Below, piece after piece: positions 11,385 through 32,400 of a DNA stretch of 64,000 bases. How positions within the stretch are numbered: position 1 is the stretch's first letter; every line of letters starts with the position of its first letter. The position numbers were made by a program, and so were the translations under genes. The stretch comes from Bugula neritina. Taxonomy: Eukaryota > Bryozoa > Gymnolaemata > Cheilostomatida > Bugulidae. The notes below the pieces were generated by a model, which saw nothing but the letters and a program-made list of their open reading frames with translations, did no database searches and was not told the origin of the DNA. The DNA is taken from NCBI GenBank assembly GCA_964035545.1, contig OZ037765.1, positions 14,562,698 to 14,626,697 on the forward strand. The letters are read 5' to 3'.

Positions 11385-11888
11385 CTATTCCGTTTTCGCA
11401 AAACTTGGTTTTTCCGTGGTGTTCATAACTCCCACGCTTTGCTGCCAGTCTTTCCGTACGGCGCCCAGCTGGACTTTCATACCTGCCGCTTGTAATGCGG
11501 TCGCATACGAAGTCTTGAAGATAAGCTGGGGGTCTTTTAGTACGTTGTCCCCTTTCAAGGGGGGAGATGTACTAGTGGTAGACGCCGGGGAAGGTGGGGT
11601 AGCTGGTGAGGGAGGTGGTGTACTCACCAGTAGGTTGTTATTTTTCACTGGTGGTGTTTCCTGCCTCCCGTCAGCCGTCATTCTCTCTTCCCCTTTGTTC
11701 TCTCCGGACGGAGCCCCTCCCGTGTGGGGGTTTTGCACTTCCGGAAGTATATTTAGTTCCGGAAGTGGTGGTGGTAGCCCTGGGGCCGGACGGCTTGGCT
11801 CTGGAGGCAGAGGGTGTGGCCCCGTTGGGGGGGGGTGGCCTCTCTTGCCTTGCCAAGTCTTCTGTCCGTGGCATGACCCACTCATCAT
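11385..11888 (-). CDS. Gypsy-1 proline-rich ORF after integrase
   Basis: A 167-codon frame starting just after the integrase frame ends (11937). Its first half is very rich in Pro and Gly (PPPTGPHPLPPEPSRPAPG), and it contains a PPPSPATPPSPAS stretch. No domain recognised. Equivalent low-complexity proline-rich sequence forms the C-terminal tail of the integrase frame in Gypsy-2, so it may be the detached tail of Pol, or a linker translated with the accessory protein, whose frame it shares with stops in between. Confidence 0.4.
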   Translation of the reverse strand: MMSGSCHGQKTWQGKRGHPPPTGPHPLPPEPSRPAPGLPPPLPELNILPEVQNPHTGGAPSGENKGEERMTADGRQETPPVKNNNLLVSTPPPSPATPPSPASTTSTSPPLKGDNVLKDPQLIFKTSYATALQAAGMKVQLGAVRKDWQQSVGVMNTTEKPSFAKTE

Positions 11889-11936
11889 TGGGTTTATGCC
11901 GCCGCCGCCCGCGTATCGTTGTCTGCCTCCTGGGCT

Positions 11937-14774
11937 CTAACAATGGGGGGCACCCCCGGCCGCACCTGGGCTAGCCCAATAGGGTTTCAAGCGGGCTTCA
12001 TTCTGGACAGATATTTGTCCAGACCGCTCCAACTTGTAAGTGTGATTGGGCATCACCTCAACTACCACGTAGGGTCCTACAAACTTAGGCTGTAGTTTAG
12101 CCGCCTGTCCGCGACGCCTACGGTAGTTGATCATCCAGACCCAGTCTCTGGTCTGGTAGAGGGGTGGCTCGTCAGCATCTTTCTGTCGCACCTGCCACTG
12201 CTTATCCCGCAGTATTTCGTGTGCGACTTTCAGACGCTCTATCAATTCCCCAGCGTACTCGTGGACAGAGTATTCTGGTTCTGGAATATGATAGGCGAGG
12301 TGGTCGGGCACTCGTGTCTCACGACCGAGTGTCAAGAGGTTGGGGGTCTCGCCGGTGCTGATATGTGGCGTGCTGCGGTAGGCCCGCATGACCTGCGGCA
12401 ACACGAGATCCCACTCCTCCTAGCCTCGGCCGAGTAGTAGACTGCGGAGTGCATCGCCCAGCATCCGGTTGTTGCGTTCGACCACTCCGTTACCCTGAGG
12501 GTGGTATGGAGTGGTCCTACTTTGGTTTACTCCCCAGAGGCGACAGAGGTCGCTCATCAGTTGAGGCTGGAATTGCGACCCCTGGTCCGAGTGTAGTTGC
12601 TCGGGCAACCCAAAGTAGCAGAATACACGCTGGTCTAGTGTGCTGGCCACTGTCGGGGCAAACGTATCCGGAATGGCCAGCGCGTCGGCCCACCTAGTGA
12701 AGTGGTCGGTCAGCACTAGAATCCAGCTGTTTCCTCTGGGGGTGAGGGGCATGGGTCCGACCAAGTCAACAGCTACCACCTGTCAGGGCCTACCAGCATA
12801 TAGCCTACGCCGTCCCGCCTCCCTGGGGAGACGGCCATGCTTGCTGGCCTGGCAGACTTCGCATTGTTTGATCCTTAGGCGGACGTCACGCTCCATATTG
12901 GGCCAATACCACCGGAGCCTTAGCTTGGTAAGCACCCTTTGAACTCCGGCGTGAGCCTGTCGGTGAGTGTCCCATACTAGCTCCCGGCGCATGGCGGTTA
13001 GGCAGATCACCCTTTCTCGACCAGGGTGTCCCTGGTCGGCGGCCAAGGTGATGGTCAGCAGACCATCTGGCCCGATCCGCAGAGAGTCCCAGCGTTGGCA
13101 GTACAGCCGTAACTCGGCGCACCCCTGCCGCAGCTGTTCTTCGCTGGGTCATCGCCCTTCTCGTTTAGCTCGATATATGTCGGCTACCACCCCAGGGAGG
13201 TTCTCCTAGAGTTTCTGCAGCTCTCTGACATTACGAGCTAAGACAGGGTTGGCGCGGAGGTTGTTGACAGCCTCCGGTGGGTTAGGACTCCTTGGTTTGA
13301 GTTGACCTTGGTCCCAGTCGTAGCTCACTCCAGGGTGGTCCAGTGTCGCCAACTCGAATCTTGGGGGACCCCCATCCCTTCTCTCAATGTTGTGACACTG
13401 TTTGCACCCCTCGTCCGGTCGCCGACTCAGTCCGTCCGCATTGCCGTGTTTCTTACCGGGTCGATGTTCGATCCGGTATGAAAATTCGGCTAGGACTTCG
13501 AGCCATCGGGCGACTTGACTGGATGGTTCAGCTCTCTTACACAGCCAGATCAAAGAGGTGTGGTCTGTCCGCAAGCAGAACGGCCTACCATAGAGATAAG
13601 GCCGGAAGTGTTTCACTGACTTGATTACTGCCAGCAACTCCTTGCGAGTGGTGCAGTAATTGCGCTCTGGGGGTGAGAGTGATTTGCTGTAGTAAGCTAC
13701 GACTACTTCACGGCCTTCTTGCACTTGCGACAGCACAGCGCCAACGTTCTGGTCACTGGCGTCAGTGTCAAGAACGTACTCCAGAGCGGGGTCTGGGTAG
13801 GCTAGAATTGGAGCCTCTAGCAAGCGGCTATTGAGACTGTCAAATGCCCTTTGTTCGTCGGACGTCTACTGCCAGGTCACTCCCTTTGCGGTGAGCCGAT
13901 TTAACGGCTGTGCAACCCCCGCAAAGTCTGGTATGTACTGTCTGTAATACCCTACCAGCCCCAGGAAAGCCCGGAGTCCGGTCAAATCCTGGGGGGTGAC
14001 CCAGTCGGTTACAGCCCGCACCTTATCGGGGTCCGTTGCCACGCCATTACGGCCGACTACGTGCCCCATGTACTTCACCTCCGGCTGCAAAAGAGCGCAT
14101 TTGGAAGGTGTGAGCTTGAGACCGGCACCTCGGAGTCGCTCGAAGACCTCCCGCAAACGACTGACATGGGTCGTGAAGTCTGGGGAGATTACGATAACAT
14201 CATCGAGGTAGACGAGCAATGTTTTCCAGTGGAGGCCACTGAGAACCTGTTCCATGAGCCGCTGAAAGGTAGCGGGAGCAGAAGTTAACCCGAAGGGCAG
14301 TACCTTCCATTTCCACAACCCGTCTCTGGTGATGAACGCCGCTTTCTCCTGGGCGTCGGGACTGAGGGGGACTTGCCAGTAGCCACTCAGCAAGTCTAAA
14401 GTACTGAAGTACTTGCTGCCGGCTAAGGCGTCCAGGGATTCGTCGATCCGAGGTAGAGGGTAGGCGTCCTGTATGGTTACGCTATTAAGCTTGCGGTAAT
14501 CCACACAGAACCGCCAACTGCCGTCTTTCTTCCGGACCAGAACGACCGGTGAGCTCCACGCACTATGTGCAGGCTCTATGAGGCCGCGGTCCAGAAGATC
14601 CCGGACTTGTCGGCTGACCTCCTTCTCCTTCTCCGGCCCCAGTCTCCGGGTGAGTTGGCGGATAGGCAAAGTCCCGGCAGCTAGCGGTATCTCGTGACGG
14701 ACGGCTCTAGTCAAGCCCACGTCCTGGTCTCCGCTGCTGAACACGTCCCCATACTGGCGCAGCAACTGGGCCAT
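11937..14774 (-). pseudogene. Gypsy-1 Pol: reverse transcriptase, RNase H, integrase
   Basis: One reading frame holds all of RT (14774-13866; KDGSWRFCVDYRKLN, STLDLLSGYWQ and the catalytic YLDD), RNase H (VLDTDASD, TTRKELLAV, LRTDHTSL), the integrase zinc region (HRQAHAGVQRVL, CEVCQASKHG), the integrase core (LVLTDHFTRW, LHSDQGSQF, NGVVERNN) and a GPY/F-type C-terminus (FVGPYVVVEVMPNHTYKLE). In-frame stops at 13866, 13206, about 13154, 12783 and 12420 interrupt it. Aligned with Gypsy-3, each replaces Trp, Gln or Arg by one C-to-T or G-to-A change. The catalytic residues are otherwise present. These enzymes copy element RNA into DNA and insert it. Confidence 0.85.
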
Positions 14775-14805
14775 AGCTTGGCGCTCCTTGTTGCCCGCAC
14801 AGCCT

Positions 14806-16611
14806 TCACAGGCTGACTGGTATAGTTCTTGGACGTGTTCCGGGACGGTCCCCCAGCTGTACAGACGGGCGCTCTTGGGGACCCTCCGTCGCTTCGCCCA
14901 GCGAGGGTCTTATGTCTCCCTCTTGGACCGCGTGGAAACGGCCCAATAGGGATCCAGACGGTAGTGTCACCGACTCTAAAAAGGGGTTGACGCACTGCAC
15001 CAAGATCTCCCCTCTGTCAGTCAGCCGATTCAAGCTGCTGGCGAGTTGGATTCTCTTGTGCGTTCCTTCAACGACCCCTAGTCCAGAGAGTTGGCGGTCA
15101 TTCACTCTGCAGTGAATGGTCGTCCGGGAGCGGCCGGGTACCGTACAGTTACGGACCACCTGCACACCCCCGACCAGGGGGCGACCGAACTCGTCGACAC
15201 AGGAAAGCTCCCGGCCTGCCATTAGTATGGCGGACTTATGGAAGTCTATGTGGCACTGGTGTCGCTTCAAGAACGGTGTCCCCAGGATAGCGTCCTCTTC
15301 CAGCTGGCTGAGGATAAAGGTTTCCTGGATGGCCTGGTCGCGGACGCGGCCAGGCAGCTCTACAACACCGTAGAAGGGGATACGCGACCCGTCTGCGAGG
15401 GTGCCAGGTTCCCCGGTGTAGGGAGCTAACTCCTTCCTCACCTGGGCAGGAAGGGCATCGAAGACTCGTCTGCTGAGGAGATTCGTGTTGCAACCGGAGT
15501 CTAGCAAGAACGTGACGGCCTTGCCGGCTACCTCCCCGGGCAGGAAGTAGCTTTCTCCATGCGGTTGCAACCTTACTTCCCCAACATGCGTAGCCTCGGT
15601 CAAACGGCGGGGTGTCCGTTTGGTGGTCTGCTGGCGCCGCTTCTTCGGCGGAGGGGTGTTTAATCCCCCTCCGATGTCCCGAGGGACATCGCCGGCCAGC
15701 TCCGTCTCCGGTAGCTGGCTGAAGCGGTTGGTGATTGGTAGGACAAACGGCTCCTGTCGCCCGATAGGGCGGATGGTCCGTCGTGGTATCTGCCATTCAC
15801 GGGGTACATCCCGTGATTGCTCCCTCTTCCGCCCGCGGGGCCTCTTTCTGGGTTGGGGGTCTCCGGAGCGGGGAGGCCCTGGCTTGTCACTTCTCCTACT
15901 CCGGGTAGTCTTCTCCGAGGTCTCTCCTTTTTGTCCTCGGTTAGGGGGCCCGGCATTGGTAAGGGTCTTTGCCATCTGTTTCAGTCTGGCGCCCAGCCGG
16001 CCCATCTTCTCTCCGAGTGATTGGGCTATATCCGCGCTGACTGGTGTGCCTTCTGTTTTCCCTGTATATAACTGCTCAGCCCGGAGGTAGTCTTCCCCGA
16101 CTTGTAGGGCACTTTCTAGAGTGGTCACTCCCTTTGCCTGTAGTTGATGGCAAAGACCCACATCTTTTAGGGATTGCATGAAGTCAATGAGAGTAAAGTT
16201 CCGTCAGTGTGCTTCTGGCAGGTCGCTGTACGCGCTCCGTGCCAGTCTTTTCACTAAGGCAACGTGGTCGCGGAGCGGAGTGTCTTCCGCCTGGCGTAGC
16301 ACTTGTAGACGGGCCCTGGTTTCCAGAGCGGAGGTGCCAAAACGGCTCCGTAGTGTAGTGAATATCTCCGCCACGCTCCGTCCTTGTCCGAACGGTCTAG
16401 CGCGCTCCGTCAATACTTCCCGCAGCTTGACGAGGGCTACTTGTGGCGGCCATTGAGCGACATTTGCTACATCGTGGAATTCCTCAATGAATTGCTCTAC
16501 ATCTTCTACACCCGTGAAGGTGGGAGCGGTCAGTTTATGTCTATACACCTCCTCCATATGCAAGAAATTGGCTGGCTTACCTCCCGGGTGTTTTGTGCTG
16601 TGTTCTGTCAT
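14806..16611 (-). pseudogene. Gypsy-1 Gag fused to aspartic protease, one stop
   Basis: Gag from ATG 16611 (capsid-like EDVEQFIEEFHDVANVAQWP) is cut by a TGA at 16204 and resumes in the same frame to 14806. The protease signature is VTFLLDSGCNTNLLSRRVFD. Unlike Gypsy-2 and Gypsy-3 there is no CCHC zinc knuckle; an Arg/Lys-rich stretch (RKRPRGRKREQSRD) stands in its place, and Gag and protease share one frame, so no gag-pro frameshift is needed. The next frame (RT) is shifted, so a frame change falls between protease and RT. Confidence 0.75.
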
Positions 16612-16643
16612 GTTCTCCGTCTTTTCATTGTCTCAGCTAGAAT

Positions 16644-16662
16644 AATCCCACTGCTGCCACCA
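16644..16662 (-). promoter_or_regulatory. Gypsy-1 primer-binding site, tRNA-Leu type
   Basis: Minus strand TGGTGGCAGCAGTGGGATT, directly inside the 5' LTR, is complementary to the 3' end of a eukaryotic tRNA-Leu (T-arm AATCCCAC, acceptor GCTGCC, CCA). Gypsy-2 and Gypsy-3 have the same site, allowing one C/T difference. Confidence 0.75.
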
Positions 16663-16663
16663 C

Positions 16664-16939
16664 TGTTGTGTGATGCACAATGATTATGTGGGCTTCTAGT
16701 GAGTTATTGGCATTTAGTCACAAGCAATTCACCGGTAGTTTCGTTCGTAAACTTTATTATAAACTGTATAATATAATGTAAAAATCTCTATAAGTATCAC
16801 CACATTTGCTACTTTACATCGCTGCAAGTACACGCTAACTAACTAAATATTGTTCTGCTTGTCTTAATCCAATAGTTGCCAATCACTCTCTGTGATTGGC
16901 AGGGGGATACGCGTGAGGCGTAAACCACGCCCCATTACA
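16664..16939 (-). repeat. Gypsy-1 5' LTR
   Basis: About 276 bp, starting TGTAATGGGGCG and ending CACACAACA on the minus strand, next to the primer-binding site. It contains a CCAAT-type motif (GCCAATCAC) and AATAAA. Boundaries rest on the TG...CA ends only, because no partner LTR remains. Confidence 0.55.
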
Positions 16940-16979
16940 ATACGAATAGCTAGTTGCTGAGAGGAATAGGATGGCCCCA

Positions 16980-17437
16980 GGGGATCTGTGGTTTGCGTAT
17001 CTCAGTTTGAACGGTTCTTCACTTAGGCCAATGTATGTTGCAGGCTTTTTTTCGGTAGTTTGAAACTTACCATGCCTATTTGCATCCAATTTATTAGTCT
17101 TACAGTTATAGCAACTGTAACGTATTTTGTGTAAAATGGTTATTGCAAGCATTATTCAATTCATATTCACATTGTAATCACAGCAAAGCCTAAACTTTAT
17201 AGCTTTGTATTTACGTGCATGATTGAGTTTTAATTTTTTTAAAAAATTTATATGCATTGAAAATATGTTTAAAAACTTTACCAATAAATAAAACTAAAAA
17301 AAATAAACACAGAAAATAAAAAAAACAAAAAAACAAAAGTGGCAAAATCTTTCCTTTATGACTCATATAAACTAGCGGTACCAATAGCGGCATAATGATT
17401 TTTCATGGTTTAAAGTCAACACTCCTAAATATACCAA
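16980..17437 (-). repeat. Penelope-like fragment and right arm of the inverted repeat
   Basis: 17124-17437 is the reversed counterpart of 9652-9982. Reading on into 17152-16990 on the minus strand gives CYNCKTNKLDANRHGKF and ATYIGLSEEPFKLRYANHR, the GIY-YIG block of a Penelope-like element, after which the match stops near the Gypsy-1 LTR. A partly duplicated motif (CATTATRCCGC...GCCGCGAG) lies at about 17455-17495. The repeat arm is therefore a region immediately 5' of, and entering, the endonuclease domain. Confidence 0.65.
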
Positions 17438-17794
17438 ACTGTCATAACCTTTATAATCTCGCGGCACAATATCGCGGTATAATGATTTCTTATGCCCTAA
17501 AGTTGCCATTCTAGATACCTATCATTTCTGTTGGCTATTACGCAACCAAATTGCAACTAGCCGAGCCGCTAGAATCTAGATGGACCACAAATTGGCGGGT
17601 AGCTTTCACTTCTGCGCATCAACGTAAACTATAATATAGCTACAAGTACTAGCCAGTAATCTGAAAATCTCAACATTTTGTATTTCTGTATCTTTGTTGC
17701 TGGCTTGATCCATTTCAGTTGTGCTCCAAACTTTACTTTTACTTTATAGTAGAGGTGAGTTACGAGGTGAGTTAGTTGAAAATGGTGATACTGA

Positions 17795-18420
17795 TACTCA
17801 GTATTGACTATTGTACTATACCTATTACTATTACTATTAGTATTACTATTACTATTAGTATTAGTATTACTATTACTATTAGTATTAGTATTACTATTAC
17901 TATTAGTATTGCCATTAGTAGTACTCGTAGTCATACTCATAGTCATAGAGTCATAGTGATCGTGATAGTCATAGTCAGTGATTCTGATAGTAATACCTGT
18001 GACTGATACCGATACTTTTATAGTGATACTGATACTGATAGTCATACTGAAATGATAGTAATACTGATGCAGTCAAACTCAATGTCAATGTGAATGTCAT
18101 ACTAATGCCAATGGCCAATGGGCAATGGTATCTCTAAGAGTAAGACTAAGAGTCTTACTCGTACTGATAATGACACTCATACTCATAGTGATAGTCATAC
18201 GGATACTGAATCTGATAGAATCATAGATGATACTTGATGGTTGATGGTGACACTCATACTCATACTGATAGTGATACGGATAGCGAATGCATTCGTGATA
18301 GTCCTACGGCTACTGACACTCACAACTCATCATTAGGCCTATAATATTATTAGTATACTCTATTACCATTAGTGATTACTAATAGTATTACTATTACTAT
18401 TGCTCATCATCAGTGAGTCT
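17795..18420. repeat. Degenerate hexanucleotide array
   Basis: Starts as near-regular ACTATT/AGTATT units (17812-17920), then degenerates into GATACT, CATACT and GATAGT units to about 18420. It resembles the 9250-9480 array. Any ORF in it is an artefact of the repeat. Confidence 0.85.
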
Positions 18421-18458
18421 CATTGTGACTGTCACACTGACTCTGAGACTCAGTGACC

Positions 18459-18706
18459 GGTAAAAATGGCACAGTAAAATGGCACAAGTAATAATGATAA
18501 TCATTAATGGTATAGGTAATAGTGGCACAAATAAACAAGTAGGTAAACACTGCACATTTTTATTATTATGGGTTGGGGTGAAAATTTGGCCTTTGGAGTT
18601 GAGATGGGAGTTTATGTTTAGAGTGTGGGAAATTTCAACGTCATTCACAGTGTGCCATTTTTACCTACTTTTTTCATTTGTGCGATTATTACCTGTGCCA
18701 TTTTCA
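18459..18706. mobile_element. Palindromic MITE-like element, GGTAAAAATGGCACA family
   Basis: Left end GGTAAAAATGGCACAGTAAA; right end reversed gives GTGAAAATGGCACAGGTAAT, and both continue into a CACAA-rich subterminal region. Related copies lie at 48321-48570 and 48815-48913, and a single end at 54864. No ORF. Target duplication not clear. Confidence 0.5.
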
Positions 18707-19363
18707 CACAAAATCCTGATACTCAGAGTTACTCACTGTCAGTGTCACACTCACAGGGAAGTCACTGAGTTTAAATCACAATGAGTTAATAAGTTTGACT
18801 TCATCATAGTTATAAACAAAATCATAATGTCATAGTCATACTGATGGTGATGCTAGTAGCCGATAGGGCACCAGTTACTTAGTACTGATGGCCATTGGTG
18901 ATGTTAGGACGAGCATTCAGTAGTAATTATTCCTGTGCCCTATCCGGATAAGTCCTTAGCCCAATTTAACAAAAAAACCTTTCCATCAGAGGTTTCTCAC
19001 AGGGATAGCGATTGTGAACTTGTGTGAGTTTATAAAAAATGTTGCTATTTAGCCAATTAACATTGCAAAGCTAAAACCAAATAATATTTTAACATGGAAT
19101 AAAGTAGAAAATGAAAATGCTAGGAATAGGTTGCAGATGTGGTCAGTATACATATATAGTAATTGTTGAATATTCTGGTTAATGTTGATAAGTTTAATAC
19201 TGATACTGGTTTTAAGGCATGATAGTGGACATATTGTGAGCATCTCTTGGAGGCACAATTTTCAAATATGGCTGTGACTACACTCAACTCATCACTATTA
19301 ATAGATTATTTATACTGTATTTTATCTTGATTTCAGATACTTAGCCTAAAAGCCTAAAATAAG

Positions 19364-29143
<9,780 letters not shown>

Positions 29144-29262
29144 TTCCAGACAGCTGCTAGTAATGAAAGCATGTTGTGACAAAACGGACTTACTGCAGCT
29201 TGATTTGATTACTACTTTGCACTGATACTTTGTCATGCCTGTTTTTCATCCATATATAAGCT

Positions 29263-29295
29263 TTTATTCTACTTTTATATTATCATTTCAATAAA
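29263..29295. terminator. Opposed poly(A) signals of RPA1 and ODAD1
   Basis: AATAAA on the plus strand at 29290-29295 (RPA1) and on the minus strand at 29268-29263 (ODAD1). The coding ends are 291 bp apart (29143 and 29435). With cleavage 10-30 bases past each signal the two 3' ends would overlap by several tens of bases. Confidence 0.65.
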
Positions 29296-29434
29296 AAAAA
29301 CCACAGTTTCAAGTTGTAGCTTTTACCTTTAAACAAAAATAGTATCCAATGCATTTATAACATTAAGCAAAGTACATTAACTCATGGCCATAGAGGAGCA
29401 GACCAAAATTTGCCTGAACAATATAATTTTGATT

Positions 29435-32400
29435 TCAGTTGTTGAATTTCTTTAGCTTAAGTTTTTCACTTCTGTGATGAACAAAGGGAGGCTGTTGAGA
29501 AAGGCTTGCTGCCTCATTGCTAGCTATTTCTTCCATTACTTTACTTCTTATCTCAGATAATTTCATGGGCATAGTGATTGGTTCCTCTGTGTGTAGTATA
29601 CTGTCTACTAACTCATCACTAAAATATTTACAGTTATGCCAAGATTAAACTACATACTTAGAGCTAAGCATAAAAGTATCCTTCAAGAGATGATGTACAT
29701 AATAAGTTACCCATAGACTAACACCTTTATGATGAAAAATCACATGCCTATTAATGATTTTCTTAAATAGTGTAAATGTGTGGACATAAATAACACTACT
29801 ATCCATAATTTTAAATTGTGTTATATGTTCTTAGGCCACTAACTTGAAAACACATTATTTGCACTAGCAGTATTTGCCTAAGTTTAAGATACCATAAAAA
29901 ATAGCTTATATGATAACCTTGCAAATATATAGATGAGAAAATGCAAAACACAAGAAAATATAAGTGTCATACCTCACAGAAGGAGCTTGTACACTTGGTA
30001 GAACAGGCCTATCAACAGCCTCCAAAAGAATCTTTGAATGACCACGTGGACGAATTCGATGAACACTTCGAGGAGAGCACAGTAAATTTTTATGATGGTC
30101 CTGTTGAAATTGGATGCAAAGTACATATATGTACATCAACCTAAAATATGTTGGGGGGGGGGGGTTGGGAGGCAGTAAATACATTTAAACTTTTTTGGGT
30201 AACTAAAATTGTAACCGTGATTTGTGGTGAATAAAAGTAATAAAACTACAGATTTAGTGTAGGGCCGTGCGTGACGTGCGGAAATCCCATTTAGCCCAAA
30301 AATTGGACATTGTGTGCGGATTTTCAAGCGTCTAACATGCTGAACGAGAAGTACGACATGCTTGTGCGACACAGTTTGATCTAATTGGCTTATTACCATG
30401 TAATATTTAGCGAGCACATTTTTTTATTTTAATTTACGATTTAACTTCTAGCGAGCTGGATTAAAACAGTTTGTATTTCCGCTTTTATAATAGCCAAATC
30501 TGATGACGTAGTTTAAAAACAAACGCCTGTAGGCGAGCAGTAAAGTTTAACGCTAACATCATTGGCTAATAAATTTTTGCACTCGCAACACACGCACTGT
30601 GTGCAGCAGGTCACCAGCGTGTATTCTAATGAGATTTCTCGCATGTCACGTCCTGTGGCCCTACACTTAATCAATTTTTGAGGCCATAATGAATCTCAGT
30701 CTCTATCACTACATTTCCATTATCGAATTATGCGAATGGATTTTTTCATTCGCCCCATGGAACTAGTTACATCGTCATGGAAATGCAGTGATTATCTTAA
30801 CCACCAGCAGAGCTATCAAATTAAATCAGTTAAAAAATCAATGTAGGAATTCACAATTCTTTACATTATGTATGTCCAAATGCTCCAATAGTACACAATC
30901 TCCTAGTATAAATTTTTGTCCCTCCATAATTTTTCAGCTTCCCAAGGTTACAGAGCTTTTGTTTTCTGAAATCTTTTAATTGCTCACCAAAATATATTTT
31001 ATAGTTGATTTGTTAAATAATGTAATGGATTCTCATCCTCTATTGTCCTGAAATAACAGCGTGCAGCAGTATTATAAATACTGTTGCGTATCGTTTTTAA
31101 TGCTGTAATTGGTGTAGTAGACTTTTGCATGTACTTATTTCCTGTTGCCCGAGATCGGCATTTCGGCTTTCCGAAATGCCGAAATACCGATAGTCGGCAG
31201 TTCAGGCTACCAAAAGCCCCGAAATGCCGAAAGTTGGTGTTTCGGGCTGCCGAAATGCCGAAGGTCGGCGTTTCGGACCTCCGATCTCGGCAACAAAGGA
31301 AAAACCCTATCTCTTGCTGCATATAAAAGCCAGCGAGCTCTAGTGTAGTTCAGTCTACTACTGGAGCTCACTGGCAGAGGACCTTCAATATTATATTATT
31401 CGACTCAATAAAGATTTCTTCAACTGTACAACACATCTTGTTCTCTCTGACAAAGAGTATGTTCAGGCACTAGTTCTATTCAACCCACAAAATTATCACA
31501 TTGGTGGCAGCAGTGGGATTTCGAATAACTAGTTGCCAAAGGGGAACGAGATGGCTTCGCCAGGGGAAACAGCCCCTGGGGCAACGGAGGCGGAGACACC
31601 AACCCTCACGGTAGAGGCCTTGGTTGCAGTCCTCCAGGGATTGCGGGAGCCAAGTCAGGCGCCACCTGGTGACAGGTACCGCCTCAAGCTTCCGAATTTC
31701 GGAGGAGAAGAGGATGTGGAGCAGTTCATCCGCGAGTTTGAAGATGTGGCCACCATCGCTGAATGGCCAGCCCCGGTGCGCATACTTCAACTCCGGTCCT
31801 GTTTGACAGGCCAGGCAAGGAGTTTTGCTTTTGGGCCTGATGAAGCCCACATCCTGCGGGCCCTCAGGGCTCGGTTCGGCCGGACAGCCGAGGAGGCTGT
31901 GGATTGCCTACAGGCACTGAGGCGAAACCGCAGGACGACATTGGAAGAACATGCTAATACGGTGGAACGGTTGGCCCAGGCTGCTTACAGCCACGCCACA
32001 GGTGCAGAGAGAAAGCGCCTGGTGTACAACGTGTTCTTTAAAAGTGTCAACGACTCTGGTCTGCAACGCTACTGGCTGGCCGCCAAAGTTCGCACCTTGG
32101 AGGAAGCCCTGGAAATGGGTATGTCATATTTCCAGGTAGAAGGGCTCCAAGAGAAAAGCTTCACCGCCCACCAGGTAGCTGAGGGAAACCCAGAGGACGC
32201 CACACCCGCAACACCACAAGTGTCGGCAGCGACGACCCAGTCGCCGGAACAGGCGCAGCTCGCCGTGTTGGTGGACATGGTGAAGGGTCTGCAGGCTACG
32301 GTAACCGAACTACAACGGAACCAGGCGGATAGGCGGGCTCCCCAAATACGGGACAACCCTGTCGGCCCCTCGCAGCTTACCTGCTGGGGATGTGGAGCGT

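Larger units (their letters stand above)
9992..16939 (-). mobile_element. Gypsy-1: Ty3/gypsy LTR retrotransposon lacking its 3' LTR
   Basis: Minus-strand order: 5' LTR (16939-16664), tRNA-Leu-type primer site, Gag with fused protease, RT, RNase H, integrase with a GPY/F-type end, a proline-rich ORF, then a zinc-finger accessory gene ending at 10098. No polypurine tract or 3' LTR follows: the accessory gene is about 100 bp from the inverted repeat arm that ends near 9982. The coding frames carry scattered in-frame stops, so the copy is inactive. GC content is clearly higher than that of the flanks. Family inferred from Pol order and motifs. Confidence 0.85.

Noticed and set aside
11095-11940. 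Plus-strand 281-codon ORF and other long ORFs opposite gypsy genes (for example 15620-16090)
   Set aside because: Antisense shadows in GC-rich pol and accessory regions; no domain, and the opposite strand carries recognisable motifs.
17629-18045. Thr/Ser/Asn-rich 138-codon ORF
   Set aside because: Product of the degenerate ACTATT/GATACT repeat array.
31084-31348. ORFs of about 65-80 codons in the Gypsy-3 LTR (repeated at 37816-38245)
   Set aside because: They arise from the CGGCATTTCGG palindrome array and occur in both LTRs; no start context or domain.
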